From UBA9926 sp018645765 (GTDB taxonomy: Bacteria; Pseudomonadota; Gammaproteobacteria; Pseudomonadales; Azotimanducaceae): 64,000 nt of DNA. Positions 43,775 through 52,332 of the stretch are shown in pieces. The position numbers and the translations under genes are program-made. Where the stretch lies: positions 181,622 through 245,621 of the forward strand of contig CASIBO010000004.1 of the NCBI GenBank assembly GCA_949372755.1. Direction: 5' to 3'. The notes under the pieces are model-generated. The model was given only the letters and a program-made list of their open reading frames with translations, was not told the origin of the DNA and made no database searches. How positions within the stretch are numbered: position 1 is the first letter of the stretch; each line of letters starts with the position of its first letter.

Positions 43775-45229
43775 ATGAGTATTTTTTCAAACCTATTCAA
43801 AGCCAAAAAGGCGCCAGCCAAACCTGCCAAGAAATCAGCGTCGACCAAAAAGCCCGCTCAAAAGAAGCCTGCCCCAAAACAGCGTTCAACACCCAAACTG
43901 GCAGAGACGCAACAGATTGCCAAACAGCCTTCCGATCAGGGCAAAAAGTCCCGGGCAAAACAACCGCCCGCGGACCTACCCTTGCTTGGCCAGGATTTCA
44001 TAGATCTTGATCTGCCTGAGCCACTGAACCTGGCGATCCGAAAACTTAATTTCTCGAACTGTACACCGATCCAAAAAGAAGTCTTGCCCCACAGCTTGGA
44101 TGGCGAAGATGTGATCGCGCAGGCGCAAACCGGCACGGGCAAAACCGCGGCGTTTTTAATTTCCATTATCACCTACCATTTGGAGAACCCTGAGCGCCAA
44201 GCCCGCAAGCCCGGCACCCCCTTCGCGCTCATCATTGCACCGACCCGAGAACTGGTCATGCAAATCGCATCAGATGCCGAACTGTTGACCGAATTCACTG
44301 ACCTGCACGTGATGGCCGTGGTCGGCGGCATCGATTATGAAAAGCAGAAACGAGAACTTGAAAGACCGGTTGAGGTCATTGTCGCAACCCCAGGTAGATT
44401 GCTTGATTTCTGCCGTTCTGGGGTTATCAATCTCGGCCAGGTCGAAACGCTCGTGATTGATGAGGCCGACAGAATGTTGAATATGGGCTTCATCCCGGAT
44501 GTGAAAGCCATCGTTCAGCGAACGCCAAAGAAAGATAAGCGACAAACCCAGCTATACAGCGCGACTTTTAGCGAAGACATCAAACGGCTTGCAAAAACTT
44601 GGACCTTGGACCCCGTCAGAATCGAAATTGCGCCCGAGCAGGTTGCCGTCAGCAGTGTCGAACAACTGATTTATTTCACCTCCGAATCAGAAAAATTCAT
44701 GGTCCTGTGCAACCTCATTGCCCAACAAACCGACAGTAAAGTGATCGTGTTTGTAAATCGCCGCGATGAAACCCGGCGGCTTGAGGAAAAGCTGTATCGA
44801 CAAGGGTTCAAAACAGGATTGCTCACGGGCGAAGTCGCTCAACGAAAGCGCATCAAGACGCTGGACGAGTTTAAGGATGGCGATATTCAAGTTATGGTGG
44901 CCACCGATGTCGCTGGACGTGGAATTCACGTCGACAACATCAGCCACGTCGTCAATTATAATTTGCCAGAAGACCCGGAAGATTACGTGCATCGAATTGG
45001 CCGAACCGGCCGCGCCGGCGCCAAAGGCATCTCGATCAGCTTAGTCTGTGAAAGTGATGCCTTCATGATGCCGAGCATCGAAGCGCTTCTTGGCGAGTCA
45101 TTGAGTTTCACCTATCCGCCGGATGACCTCTTGATTCAACTCAGCTCGCCAGTTAGGGCGCGTCGAGTGAATAACGATCTCATTCCGAAAGACAAAGATA
45201 CTCGGAAACCACCCCGAAGAAGAGGCTAG
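43775..45229 (+). CDS. rhlB: DEAD-box RNA helicase (RhlB-like)
   Basis: This 484-residue helicase has a Lys/Ala/Pro-rich disordered N-terminus (about 70 residues), then the Q motif (NFSNCTPIQKEVLP), Walker A AQTGTGKTAAF, PTRELVMQI, the DEAD box VIDEADRML, SATF, and domain 2 motifs VFVNRRDE, GEVAQRKRIKTLDEFKDG, DVAGRGIHV and HRIGRTGRAG. RhlB acts with the RNA degradosome. ATG 43775 gives MSIFSNLF; a TTG nine bases upstream is possible. The basic, repetitive N-terminus suggests RNA binding. Confidence 0.88.
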   Translation: MSIFSNLFKAKKAPAKPAKKSASTKKPAQKKPAPKQRSTPKLAETQQIAKQPSDQGKKSRAKQPPADLPLLGQDFIDLDLPEPLNLAIRKLNFSNCTPIQKEVLPHSLDGEDVIAQAQTGTGKTAAFLISIITYHLENPERQARKPGTPFALIIAPTRELVMQIASDAELLTEFTDLHVMAVVGGIDYEKQKRELERPVEVIVATPGRLLDFCRSGVINLGQVETLVIDEADRMLNMGFIPDVKAIVQRTPKKDKRQTQLYSATFSEDIKRLAKTWTLDPVRIEIAPEQVAVSSVEQLIYFTSESEKFMVLCNLIAQQTDSKVIVFVNRRDETRRLEEKLYRQGFKTGLLTGEVAQRKRIKTLDEFKDGDIQVMVATDVAGRGIHVDNISHVVNYNLPEDPEDYVHRIGRTGRAGAKGISISLVCESDAFMMPSIEALLGESLSFTYPPDDLLIQLSSPVRARRVNNDLIPKDKDTRKPPRRRG

Positions 45230-45231
45230 CC

Positions 45232-45771
45232 ATGGCCCAACCAACAGCACAACCGGTCGATGCCCTCCTACGTCGATCGGATATAGACGGTTTAGAACCT
45301 CTCCGACACGTGCACCAGCATAATGCCAATGCCATCCGCCTAACCCGATCTTTATCAAGTCTTACTGGACTCGAAACACTTGGCGTTCACCTCGTGAGCT
45401 TAACCCAAGGGCGTTTCTCAACAGAATATCACCGCCATCATGAAGATGAAGAATTCATCTATATTTTGTCTGGTTGCGGTCTTGCCCGAATTGGTGCGCA
45501 TCAACACGACGTCGCGCCAGGGGACTTCATGGGCTTTAATACTCGCGCTGAAGCCCACAGTTTATATAACCCGCACCCAGAGGATCTGGTTTACCTTATG
45601 GGCGGCACTCGATCTCCCATCGATATTTGCGATTATCCCGACTTGGATCTACGGCAGTTCCGGGTTCACGGTGATCGAACAGCGGTCCAGCGTAAACACC
45701 TAACCGGCGCCAATCCATCAACAGACCTGGTAGACCCCATTCCTGAATTTGAGCAAAAACCCAATGAATAA
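45232..45771 (+). CDS. Cupin-domain protein
   Basis: This 179-residue protein has one cupin domain: motif 1 in EYHRHHEDEEFIYILSGCG near residues 65-83, and motif 2 around PGDFMGFNTRAEAHSLYN. The histidines and glutamate of motif 1 are those that usually bind a metal. The family includes dioxygenases, isomerases and binding proteins, so the reaction is unknown. The ATG lies two bases after the rhlB stop, with GAGG six bases upstream, and the gene overlaps the next start by eight bases. Confidence 0.82.
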   Translation: MAQPTAQPVDALLRRSDIDGLEPLRHVHQHNANAIRLTRSLSSLTGLETLGVHLVSLTQGRFSTEYHRHHEDEEFIYILSGCGLARIGAHQHDVAPGDFMGFNTRAEAHSLYNPHPEDLVYLMGGTRSPIDICDYPDLDLRQFRVHGDRTAVQRKHLTGANPSTDLVDPIPEFEQKPNE

Positions 45772-46153
45772 CCCTCTTGTCCTTGCGCCTTCTATTAATG
45801 TCCTCGGCAGTGAACTGTCACCTTGCAGCAATAAGCCATTAACCGGATTCCTTCGCGATGGCCTGTGTAATACCTGCGCGGAAGATGCGGGCTCACACAC
45901 GGTTTGCGTCGAAATTAGCGAGGCGTTCTTATTGTTTTCGAAAGCCAGAGGCAACGACCTCATGACCCCACATCCTGAATTTGGCTTTGACGGCCTCAAA
46001 CCCGGCGATAGTTGGTGCTTGTGTGCGGGACGATGGCTCGAAGCCTATGAGGCGGGCATCGCCCCAAAAGTCATTCTTACCAGTACGCACCAAGAAGCGC
46101 TTAAAGTCGTTCCTTTGGAGCATCTTTTAGAGAACGCCGTCACCATTAATTGA
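45764..46153 (+). CDS. DUF2237-family protein
   Basis: This 129-residue soluble protein shows the DUF2237 pattern: NVLGSELSPCSNKPLTGFLR, DGLCNTCAEDAGSHTVC, FLLFSKARGNDLMTPHPEFGF, and CLCAGRWLEAYEAGIAPKV, with VILTSTHQEAL near the C-terminus. The conserved cysteines could bind metal or be redox active. No function is known for the family. The ATG at 45764 is inside the cupin gene end, so translation is probably coupled. Confidence 0.82.
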   Translation: MNNPLVLAPSINVLGSELSPCSNKPLTGFLRDGLCNTCAEDAGSHTVCVEISEAFLLFSKARGNDLMTPHPEFGFDGLKPGDSWCLCAGRWLEAYEAGIAPKVILTSTHQEALKVVPLEHLLENAVTIN

Positions 46154-46211
46154 GTGGGCATTGATAGGACCCGACTCAGCCCCTTCAGCAAAGCCCTGGG
46201 AATCAAGATCC

Positions 46212-46892
46212 ATGACGCGACTCGAACACAAAAAGGTTTTAATCACCCAGTCTGACGATTACATGGGGCCAGCGATTGCAGACTTGTTTGCCGCAGAAGC
46301 CGCGTGCGTCACCGCGCGACCGGGCTTGGTTCCTTTTGGAACCGAGTTCGCAAGCTATGTTCAGGATTTACCAGACTTCGATGTTGTCGTTGCCAATCTC
46401 GCCCATGATCCCTGCAACGGCCCTATAGCAACCTTAGCGGATGAAAGCTGGGAGAAGCTGTTTGACACGATGGTGCATCCGCTGATGGCCTTGGTCAGGC
46501 ACTTTGCCCCAAGAATGGCCGATCAAGGTCATGGAAAAATTATCGCGATCACCAGCGCCGCGCCCTTAAAGGGTCTGCCAGGATCCGCCGCCTATTGCGC
46601 GGCCCGGGGTGCCCAAAATGCGTTCATCAAAGCCGTCGGCCTCGAATTCGCAGCCCAGAACGTACAGATCAATGCCATTGCCCAAAACTATGTGAGCAAT
46701 CCCGTCTACTATCCGGATGAACTGGTTCAGAGTGAGCGGTTTCAGAAGCACCTCGCCCGCAATGTTCCGATTCGGCGAGTTGCACGGCCTGAGGAGCAAG
46801 CAGAATTCGCACTCTTTCTGGCCTCAAACAACAGTGATTTCTTTGTCGGCCAAATCTTTCCATTCTCAGGAGGGTGGGCCATTAACGCCTAA
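46212..46892 (+). CDS. Halohydrin dehalogenase-like SDR protein
   Basis: This 226-residue protein has the SDR fold but lacks the Gly-rich cofactor motif. Instead it reads TQSDDYMG at residues 12-19, matching the halide-site pattern T-x4-[F/Y]-x-G of halohydrin dehalogenases. The catalytic triad has the matching spacing S-x12-Y-x3-R (Ser115, Tyr128, Arg132), with Arg in place of the usual SDR lysine. Such enzymes convert vicinal haloalcohols to epoxides and back without NAD(P). The C-terminal FFVGQIFPFSGGW resembles HheC. The subtype and natural substrate are unknown. The ATG at 46212 is chosen; the longer form adds 17 residues before the motif. Confidence 0.75.
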   Translation: MTRLEHKKVLITQSDDYMGPAIADLFAAEAACVTARPGLVPFGTEFASYVQDLPDFDVVVANLAHDPCNGPIATLADESWEKLFDTMVHPLMALVRHFAPRMADQGHGKIIAITSAAPLKGLPGSAAYCAARGAQNAFIKAVGLEFAAQNVQINAIAQNYVSNPVYYPDELVQSERFQKHLARNVPIRRVARPEEQAEFALFLASNNSDFFVGQIFPFSGGWAINA

Positions 46893-46897
46893 GCACG

Positions 46898-47446
46898 ATG
46901 CATTGGGAATTAAAGGACATCACCGTTTGGCACCTAGAGCGATTAGCGCCCTTGCCAGACCCGCCGCCATCTCGCGCCTACGAGCTTGTGAATCTTGTTG
47001 ACCCAGATCCCGGTTTTTGTCGATACCTCTATGCAACGGTGGGTGCGCCCTGGCTTTGGTATGAAAAAATCGGTTGGTCCTTGTCCGAGTGGCAGCATCA
47101 CGTTAACCAACCCAACCTCCAGTTTTGGGTTGCTTATGTTGCGGGTAATCCGATCGGGTACTTTGAGATCAACCACGGCAATGACGGCGCCTCTGAAATT
47201 TGTTTGTTTGGGCTAATGCCCAATTGGGTTGGTAAAGGTCTTGGCAGCGCTCTGCTACAAGATGCTATTAATCAAGCGTTTAAGCCGGATCAGCGCCGAA
47301 TTTGGCTCCACACCTGCTCACTCGACCATCCCAATGCACTTCCGAACTATACGAAAAACGGCTTTAATCTTTTTAAAGAAGAACGCTTCGCGGCCAAGGT
47401 GCCAGCTGAACCGTTAGAACCGTTTCCCGGGGCCTATTCGCCATAA
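46898..47446 (+). CDS. GNAT-family N-acetyltransferase
   Basis: This 182-residue protein has the GNAT acetyl-CoA site in CLFGLMPNWVGKGLGSALLQDAINQAF, near residues 106-132, where the [RQ]xxGx[GA] loop appears as VGKGLGSA. The core FWVAYVAGNPIGYFEINHG precedes it, and IWLHTCSLDHPNALPNYTKNGF supplies the last strands. The acceptor is unknown. It lies five bases after the halohydrin dehalogenase-like gene and ends against the amt terminator. Confidence 0.82.
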   Translation: MHWELKDITVWHLERLAPLPDPPPSRAYELVNLVDPDPGFCRYLYATVGAPWLWYEKIGWSLSEWQHHVNQPNLQFWVAYVAGNPIGYFEINHGNDGASEICLFGLMPNWVGKGLGSALLQDAINQAFKPDQRRIWLHTCSLDHPNALPNYTKNGFNLFKEERFAAKVPAEPLEPFPGAYSP

Positions 47447-47473
47447 AAAAAAGGCGCTCACACCGTGAGCGCC
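47445..47473 (-). terminator. Intrinsic terminator of amt
   Basis: On the minus strand a hairpin with arms GGCGCTCAC/GTGAGCGCC and a three-base loop is followed by eight T residues. It lies about 75 bases after the amt stop. The T run overlaps the stop codon of the convergent GNAT gene. Confidence 0.92.
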
Positions 47474-47548
47474 CAAAGAGTCTTTTGTGAGACTCGGGGG
47501 GGAATTGAAGGCAGAAGGCGCCGTCCCTGGCACCCCCCACCAAACCGG

Positions 47549-48790
47549 TTAACGAGTGAATTCGGGGTAGGCTTCGATTCCAATCTCCGCAATGTCAGAG
47601 CCTGCGATCTCTTCCTCTTCAGAAATCCTAAGACCCATCACCATTTTGATGACCATCCAAGCGATGCCGCCAACCACAAAGGTCCAGAGGAAGATTGCGC
47701 TGATGCCCATCAACTGCGCCGAAAGCGTGGCATCCGAATTTGTGAAACACACTGCCAACAAGCCCCATATTCCGCAGGTGCCGTGAACCGAAATAGCGCC
47801 GACCGGATCATCAATTCGAAGCTTGTCGAGCAAAACGATCGAGCCGACCACTAAGGTCCCGCCCGCCAAACCGATGAGTGCCGCTTCGCCAGGCATCGGC
47901 GTCAAGGGCTCGGCTGTAATCGAAACCAGTCCGGCCAAAGCGCCATTCAAGGCCATGGTGAGATCGGCTTTGCCAAACAGCACTTTAGCCGTTAGGAGCG
48001 CGCCAATCAGACCAGCAGCAGCCGCGGTATTGGTGTTGACGAAAATCAATGCAACCGCGTTGGCTTCCTCAATATTACTGATCACCAATTCTGAACCGCC
48101 ATTAAACCCGAACCAACCGAACCAAAGGATGAACATGCCAAGGGTTGCCAGGGGCATGTTCGCGCCTGGCAAAGGGTTGACTTGCCCATTAGGACCGTAC
48201 TTGCCTTTTCTCGCACCGAGCAAGATAACGCCGGCTAGTGCCGCGGCAGCGCCGCACATATGCACTACGCCAGAACCTGCGAAATCTAGAAAGCCTGCTT
48301 CATCTAAAGCCCCGCCGCCCCATTTCCAGAAACCTTGCACCGGATAAATAAAACCGGTCATCACGACCGCGAAGGCCAGGAACGCAAATAGCTTCATTCG
48401 CTCTGCAACCGCGCCTGAGATGATCGACATCGCGGTGGCCACAAACACAACCTGAAAAAAGAAGTCTGACGCCCCGGAGTAATAGATATCGCCATCAGAT
48501 GCTAAAACCTCACTCACAGAGTTATCACCACCACCCAGATAGGTACCAATCCCTGGAATCCATCCGGAACCGTCGCTGTACATAATGCTGTAACCCACAA
48601 TCAGATACATGAGGGACGCGATTGCAAACAACGCCACATTCTTGGTTAAAATTTCACTGGTATTCTTAGCTCGAACCATGCCAGCTTCGAGCATGGCGAA
48701 TCCGGGCGCCATAAACATGACCAGTGCCCCCATTACTAAAAAGTAGAGCGTATCTACCGAATAACTAAGTTGTATTAATGACTCTTCCAC
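47549..48790 (-). CDS. amt: Ammonium transporter Amt
   Basis: This 413-residue protein of the Amt/MEP/Rh family has about 11 helices. The pore histidines lie in SGVVHMCGAAAALAG and ISVHGTCGIWG; the signature LATLGMFILWFGWFGFNGGSEL is intact. The start is the GTG at 48788-48790 with a strong GAGGAGG seven bases upstream. No glnK gene is adjacent, which is unusual. A sigma-54 promoter 115 bases upstream and an NtrC-like site imply induction under nitrogen limitation. Confidence 0.94.
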   Translation of the reverse strand: MEESLIQLSYSVDTLYFLVMGALVMFMAPGFAMLEAGMVRAKNTSEILTKNVALFAIASLMYLIVGYSIMYSDGSGWIPGIGTYLGGGDNSVSEVLASDGDIYYSGASDFFFQVVFVATAMSIISGAVAERMKLFAFLAFAVVMTGFIYPVQGFWKWGGGALDEAGFLDFAGSGVVHMCGAAAALAGVILLGARKGKYGPNGQVNPLPGANMPLATLGMFILWFGWFGFNGGSELVISNIEEANAVALIFVNTNTAAAAGLIGALLTAKVLFGKADLTMALNGALAGLVSITAEPLTPMPGEAALIGLAGGTLVVGSIVLLDKLRIDDPVGAISVHGTCGIWGLLAVCFTNSDATLSAQLMGISAIFLWTFVVGGIAWMVIKMVMGLRISEEEEIAGSDIAEIGIEAYPEFTR

Positions 48791-48905
48791 AATTTTCCTC
48801 CTCGGATAACGTCGTGACGCTTGTCGCTCCTGAATATGTGCTGACTAAACTCCTGCGAGGTTGGCCGGCTCATTCCCTGGACTGGTATTGTCCTACCTGG
48901 GTAAA

Positions 48906-48921
48906 AGCAAAGATAATGCCA
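48906..48921 (-). promoter_or_regulatory. Sigma-54 promoter of amt
   Basis: On the minus strand TGGCATTATCTTTGCT fits the sigma-54 consensus TGGCAC-G-N4-TTGCW at 14 of 16 positions, with GG and GC ten bases apart. Transcription would start near 48895, about 105 bases before the amt start. Confidence 0.75.
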
Positions 48922-49017
48922 AGATCAAAACCCGGGCAGGAATTGGCATCAGCGCCCAATCCATAAGGCTCAGGCTCTGGTGGCGGTCGTATCCGCTTTT
49001 GATATCGAAAAATTAAT

Positions 49018-49032
49018 GCACGAAGCTGGGGC
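49018..49032. promoter_or_regulatory. Possible NtrC enhancer site for amt
   Basis: GCAC-N7-GGGC differs at one base from the NtrC core GCAC-N7-GTGC. It lies about 100 bases upstream of the sigma-54 promoter, the usual enhancer distance. A single site is weaker than the usual pair. Confidence 0.45.
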
Positions 49033-49276
49033 GGTTGCCCTTAATTGGGGCGGGGCGGCGGCACTGCCCCAAGGGCAGTGCTTTTGGCTTTGCTCGCGCC
49101 CTGTGTCACAAGGCATTCGTCAGATGTCAGTGTGAATTTTGGAGCGGATCCTGAATCGGATCCAACCGCACCTGCGGATTCTATTAGCGCAAGCTTGCTT
49201 TTGGTATGACGCGGGTGCGCGCGGCTTCCGTTAACAACCGGGTCATTCGAGAAAACGCAAAGGCGCTCCAACCGAT

Positions 49277-50626
49277 CTATTGCAGACGACTGGGAAGGTA
49301 TAGCACCAAATCGGAAAAACAATAAATAAGCACCAACCCAAGAAGTTGCAGCGCAATAAATGGGACGACACCGCGATAAATCACAGGCACCGTCACCGCA
49401 TCGGGCACCACCCCTTTGAGATAAAATATCGCAAAACCAACGGGCGGTGTCAGAAATGCGGTTTGCAAGCACACTGCAAACAAAACGGTAAACCAAATCA
49501 AATCAAACCCAAGCCCAGTCACAACCGGGGCGACCAGCGGCAGTACAATCAACGTTATCTCAATCCAATCCAGGACAAATCCCAATAAAAAGACCACCAG
49601 CAAGATGGTGATCAATATCCCATCCGGTCCGAAGGGCAAGCCCAAAAGGCCTTTCTCTATCAAATGATCGCCGCCAAGCCCGCGCAGCACCAACGAAAAT
49701 GCCGTGGCCCCCAGGAATATTGCAAAGATATAACTGGTCGTTTTGGTGGTTTCAAGACAAGCCTGCCGCAAGACCTGGGGTGTCAAATTGGCATAACACG
49801 CCGTTAAGATCAAAGCGCCAGCGGCGCCAACACCCGCCGCTTCGGTCGGCGTTGCGATGCCCGTAAAGATGGACCCTAACACCGCAAAAATAAGCATGAG
49901 AGGCGGCAGCATAGCCTGAACAACAGCCATTAACACGCCTAGGGTTAAGGGCTCGGCATTCGTAGCCCTTGGTGCGAGCTTTGGTTTCAAAATTGCAACC
50001 ATCACGATGTAGACCGCGTACAAGCCGGCCAGCATCAACCCGGGGATCAATGCGCCCAAAAACAACGGCCCTACTGGCAACGCCAAGCGATCTGCCATCA
50101 TAACCAGCATGATCGAAGGCGGCACCAATATGCCCAAAGACCCGACCGCCGCGATGGTGCCAGCCGCTAATTCAGGCTGATAACCGCGCGCGAGCATCGG
50201 CGGCATCGCCAAGAGCCCCAGCAGCACGACTGAGGCACCGATAATGCCGGTCGACGCCGATAACAAGACGCCAATTCCGACAACTGACAACGCCATGCCC
50301 CCAGGAACCGCGTTGAATAACGTTGATAAATTTCGTAGCAATCGCTCCGCCAATCCAGACTTTTCGAGCATCACCCCCATAAAAATAAACATCGGTAACG
50401 CCACCAAGACCCAGTTGTTCATCACATCCCAAATGCGATCCACCACAAGCCCTGAGTAATCCCAGCTGATTGCGATATCCCAACCAAAATCAATGCCGGC
50501 GATCATCCCAACTGCGGTGAAGATCACGGCAAGTCCCCCAAGGACCCAGGCCACAGGAAAGCCAGAAAAAATTAAGAGGATAAAACTGATGAACATCCAC
50601 AGACTGAGCCAATCGCCATCGGTCAT
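49277..50626 (-). CDS. dctM: TRAP transporter large permease (DctM)
   Basis: This 449-residue protein has about 12-13 helices and the DctM family motifs: WVLVALPMFIFMGVMLEKSG, LLSASTGIIGASVVLLG, LGILVPPSIMLVM, and GIATPTEAAGVGA. It forms the sodium-driven channel part of a tripartite ATP-independent periplasmic transporter for organic acids or related solutes. ATG 50624-50626 overlaps the dctQ stop (ATGA); a longer frame adding 13 residues is rejected. Confidence 0.9.
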   Translation of the reverse strand: MTDGDWLSLWMFISFILLIFSGFPVAWVLGGLAVIFTAVGMIAGIDFGWDIAISWDYSGLVVDRIWDVMNNWVLVALPMFIFMGVMLEKSGLAERLLRNLSTLFNAVPGGMALSVVGIGVLLSASTGIIGASVVLLGLLAMPPMLARGYQPELAAGTIAAVGSLGILVPPSIMLVMMADRLALPVGPLFLGALIPGLMLAGLYAVYIVMVAILKPKLAPRATNAEPLTLGVLMAVVQAMLPPLMLIFAVLGSIFTGIATPTEAAGVGAAGALILTACYANLTPQVLRQACLETTKTTSYIFAIFLGATAFSLVLRGLGGDHLIEKGLLGLPFGPDGILITILLVVFLLGFVLDWIEITLIVLPLVAPVVTGLGFDLIWFTVLFAVCLQTAFLTPPVGFAIFYLKGVVPDAVTVPVIYRGVVPFIALQLLGLVLIYCFSDLVLYLPSRLQ

Positions 50627-51162
50627 TGCGATGCCCCAGGCTTCGGCCAGCCAAACAACAGGCACAACACCCGAGAGAGACGAGAAAGCGTTGCCAGCAA
50701 CAGTAAAACAAACCCGATCGGAAGCATCGCTTTAATCATCCATCGAAAAGGCAGCCCGCCCGGCGCTTGTGAAACTTCTGCCGTTTCAAAGGCGTACAGC
50801 ACGAACGGGCCAGCCGCGATCAGGACCAACATCACGAAGGGCAAAAGCAGCAGTAATAGCCCGTAAACTTCGACCCAAGCCTGAGTCTGATCGGACCATC
50901 TGGACCGAAAGACATCCACTCGAACATGGGCGTCTTGTACTAAGGCGTAAGATAGCCCTAGAAGAAAGCCGGTGGCATACAAATGCCATTGCAATTCTTC
51001 CAGTTCAATAAAGCCTTCAGAGAAGAGGTAGCGAGAAATAACGTTCACAACAATGACACCGATCAGCAGTAACCAAATCAATCCTAACGCTGAGCCGAGT
51101 TTGACCACCACACCATCAATTAATTGAGATAGGCTCGTCACCGGCAACGACTGATCGCTCAT
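50623..51162 (-). CDS. dctQ: TRAP transporter small permease (DctQ)
   Basis: This 179-residue protein has four helices and the DctQ pattern: ISRYLFSEGFIELEELQWHLYATGFLLGLSYALVQDAHVRVDVF, with EELQWHLY the family hallmark. It pairs with the large permease and docks the binding protein. Its start overlaps the dctP stop by four bases and its stop overlaps dctM, so the three subunits are made from one message. Confidence 0.9.
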   Translation of the reverse strand: MSDQSLPVTSLSQLIDGVVVKLGSALGLIWLLLIGVIVVNVISRYLFSEGFIELEELQWHLYATGFLLGLSYALVQDAHVRVDVFRSRWSDQTQAWVEVYGLLLLLLPFVMLVLIAAGPFVLYAFETAEVSQAPGGLPFRWMIKAMLPIGFVLLLLATLSRLSRVLCLLFGWPKPGASQ

Positions 51163-52238
51163 TCCTCGGGCACCTCATCAAAATCTCGAGGCAAGTACGC
51201 TAAGGCTTTCCACTTCTTATAGCTGCGCATAAATTTTCTTTGGGATGCCAAAATTTCCGCGAATTGCGGATCTTTCCCAGCTTCAACCTGAAGCACAGAC
51301 TCCGTGACGGCCTGAAGCGACTTTAAGACCGTTCGATCAAACCGAATGGGGGTCACGCCCTTTGCTTGGAAGCCTTCGATCACAGCGCCTTGCAAGGCCT
51401 CGCCTTTCGCTAAGTTACGAATGACGCCGGCCGTGCAAGCCATCTCGATGAGGCTCTGATCACCCGTACTGAGCGCATCCCAACGGGCTTGATTGACCAC
51501 GAGATGCGCCGCGGTGAAGGTTTGATGCCAGCCCGGAAAGTAATTGAACTTCGCAACTTGATCGAACCCGAGCATTGCGTCCACAACGGGTAAAGAATAT
51601 TCGGTCGCATCAATCGCACCTTTCTCAAGCGCTTGATAGATTTCCCCGCCGGGTATTAGGGTCACCGATGCACCCAAAGCTTGCAGAACGCGCCCCCCGA
51701 GCCCGGCGAATCGTATTTTCAGACCTTCAAATTGGGCGAGGTCCGTGATGGGAAATCGAAACCAGCCGGCGGTTTCTGGGCCAATGATGCCGCACAGAAT
51801 TGGATGAATATTGTGGGGTGCATAGAGCGCTTCAGCCAAGGCCTTACCCCCTGCCTCGTAATACCACGCGGTGTACTCCCAAGGCTCCAGTCCGAAGGGT
51901 ACAGCTGATATGAGCGGCGTCGCCGGGATCCGGCCCTGATCATAGCCAAGCCAGGTGTAACCCGCTTCTAACTTCCCCGCCTTCACGCTCTCGGTGATAC
52001 TAAAGGCTGGAACCAGCATGCCCGGCTCATAGACATCCAGCAGCACCCGCCCGCCTGAGGCCCGATTCAGTTGCTCTGAAACATATAAAATATTGTCACC
52101 CAATGCGGGCAAGTGTGTGCCAAACGCCACCGGCGTGCGCCACTTAATCTGCGGAGCCTCTGCCGAGGTGGTGGTGCTCTGTACGGGCGCGGTCGAGCGA
52201 AGACTAAGGGCGCCGACAAGACCCACCAGAAACGCCAC
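51159..52238 (-). CDS. dctP: TRAP transporter substrate-binding protein (DctP), start uncertain
   Basis: This periplasmic protein captures the solute for the TRAP system. DctP features include VSEQLNRASGGRVLLDVYEPGML, the arginine region GLKIRFAGLGGRVLQALGASVTLIPGGEIYQALEKGAIDATEY and YFPGWHQTFT. The GTG at 52236-52238 lies inside the hydrophobic signal and has no ribosome-binding site. The frame continues upstream as IKNPWTNQTALIAIV, giving a normal signal anchor, and AAGGGG lies seven bases before an ATT at 52281-52283. Either ATT is used or an ATG was lost. The ligand may be an organic acid. Confidence 0.85.
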   Translation of the reverse strand: MAFLVGLVGALSLRSTAPVQSTTTSAEAPQIKWRTPVAFGTHLPALGDNILYVSEQLNRASGGRVLLDVYEPGMLVPAFSITESVKAGKLEAGYTWLGYDQGRIPATPLISAVPFGLEPWEYTAWYYEAGGKALAEALYAPHNIHPILCGIIGPETAGWFRFPITDLAQFEGLKIRFAGLGGRVLQALGASVTLIPGGEIYQALEKGAIDATEYSLPVVDAMLGFDQVAKFNYFPGWHQTFTAAHLVVNQARWDALSTGDQSLIEMACTAGVIRNLAKGEALQGAVIEGFQAKGVTPIRFDRTVLKSLQAVTESVLQVEAGKDPQFAEILASQRKFMRSYKKWKALAYLPRDFDEVPEE

Positions 52239-52332
52239 GACAATGGCAATCAGCGCGGTTTGATTTGTCCAAGGATTCTTAATCGCGATGCCCCTTTTTA
52301 CCCACCAGAATGCTCTATACTAACGCAACGCG

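Larger units (their letters stand above)
48791..49276. other. Intergenic region between amt and TRAP genes, with regulatory sites
   Basis: The left part holds the amt ribosome-binding site and sigma-54 promoter. The right part has an inverted repeat GCACTGCCC-CAA-GGGCAGTGC followed by TTTT (49061-49085) and a hairpin GGATCC-TGAATC-GGATCC (49146-49163). No plus-strand gene feeds the first hairpin, so its terminator role is unclear. No coding frame is convincing. Confidence 0.5.
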
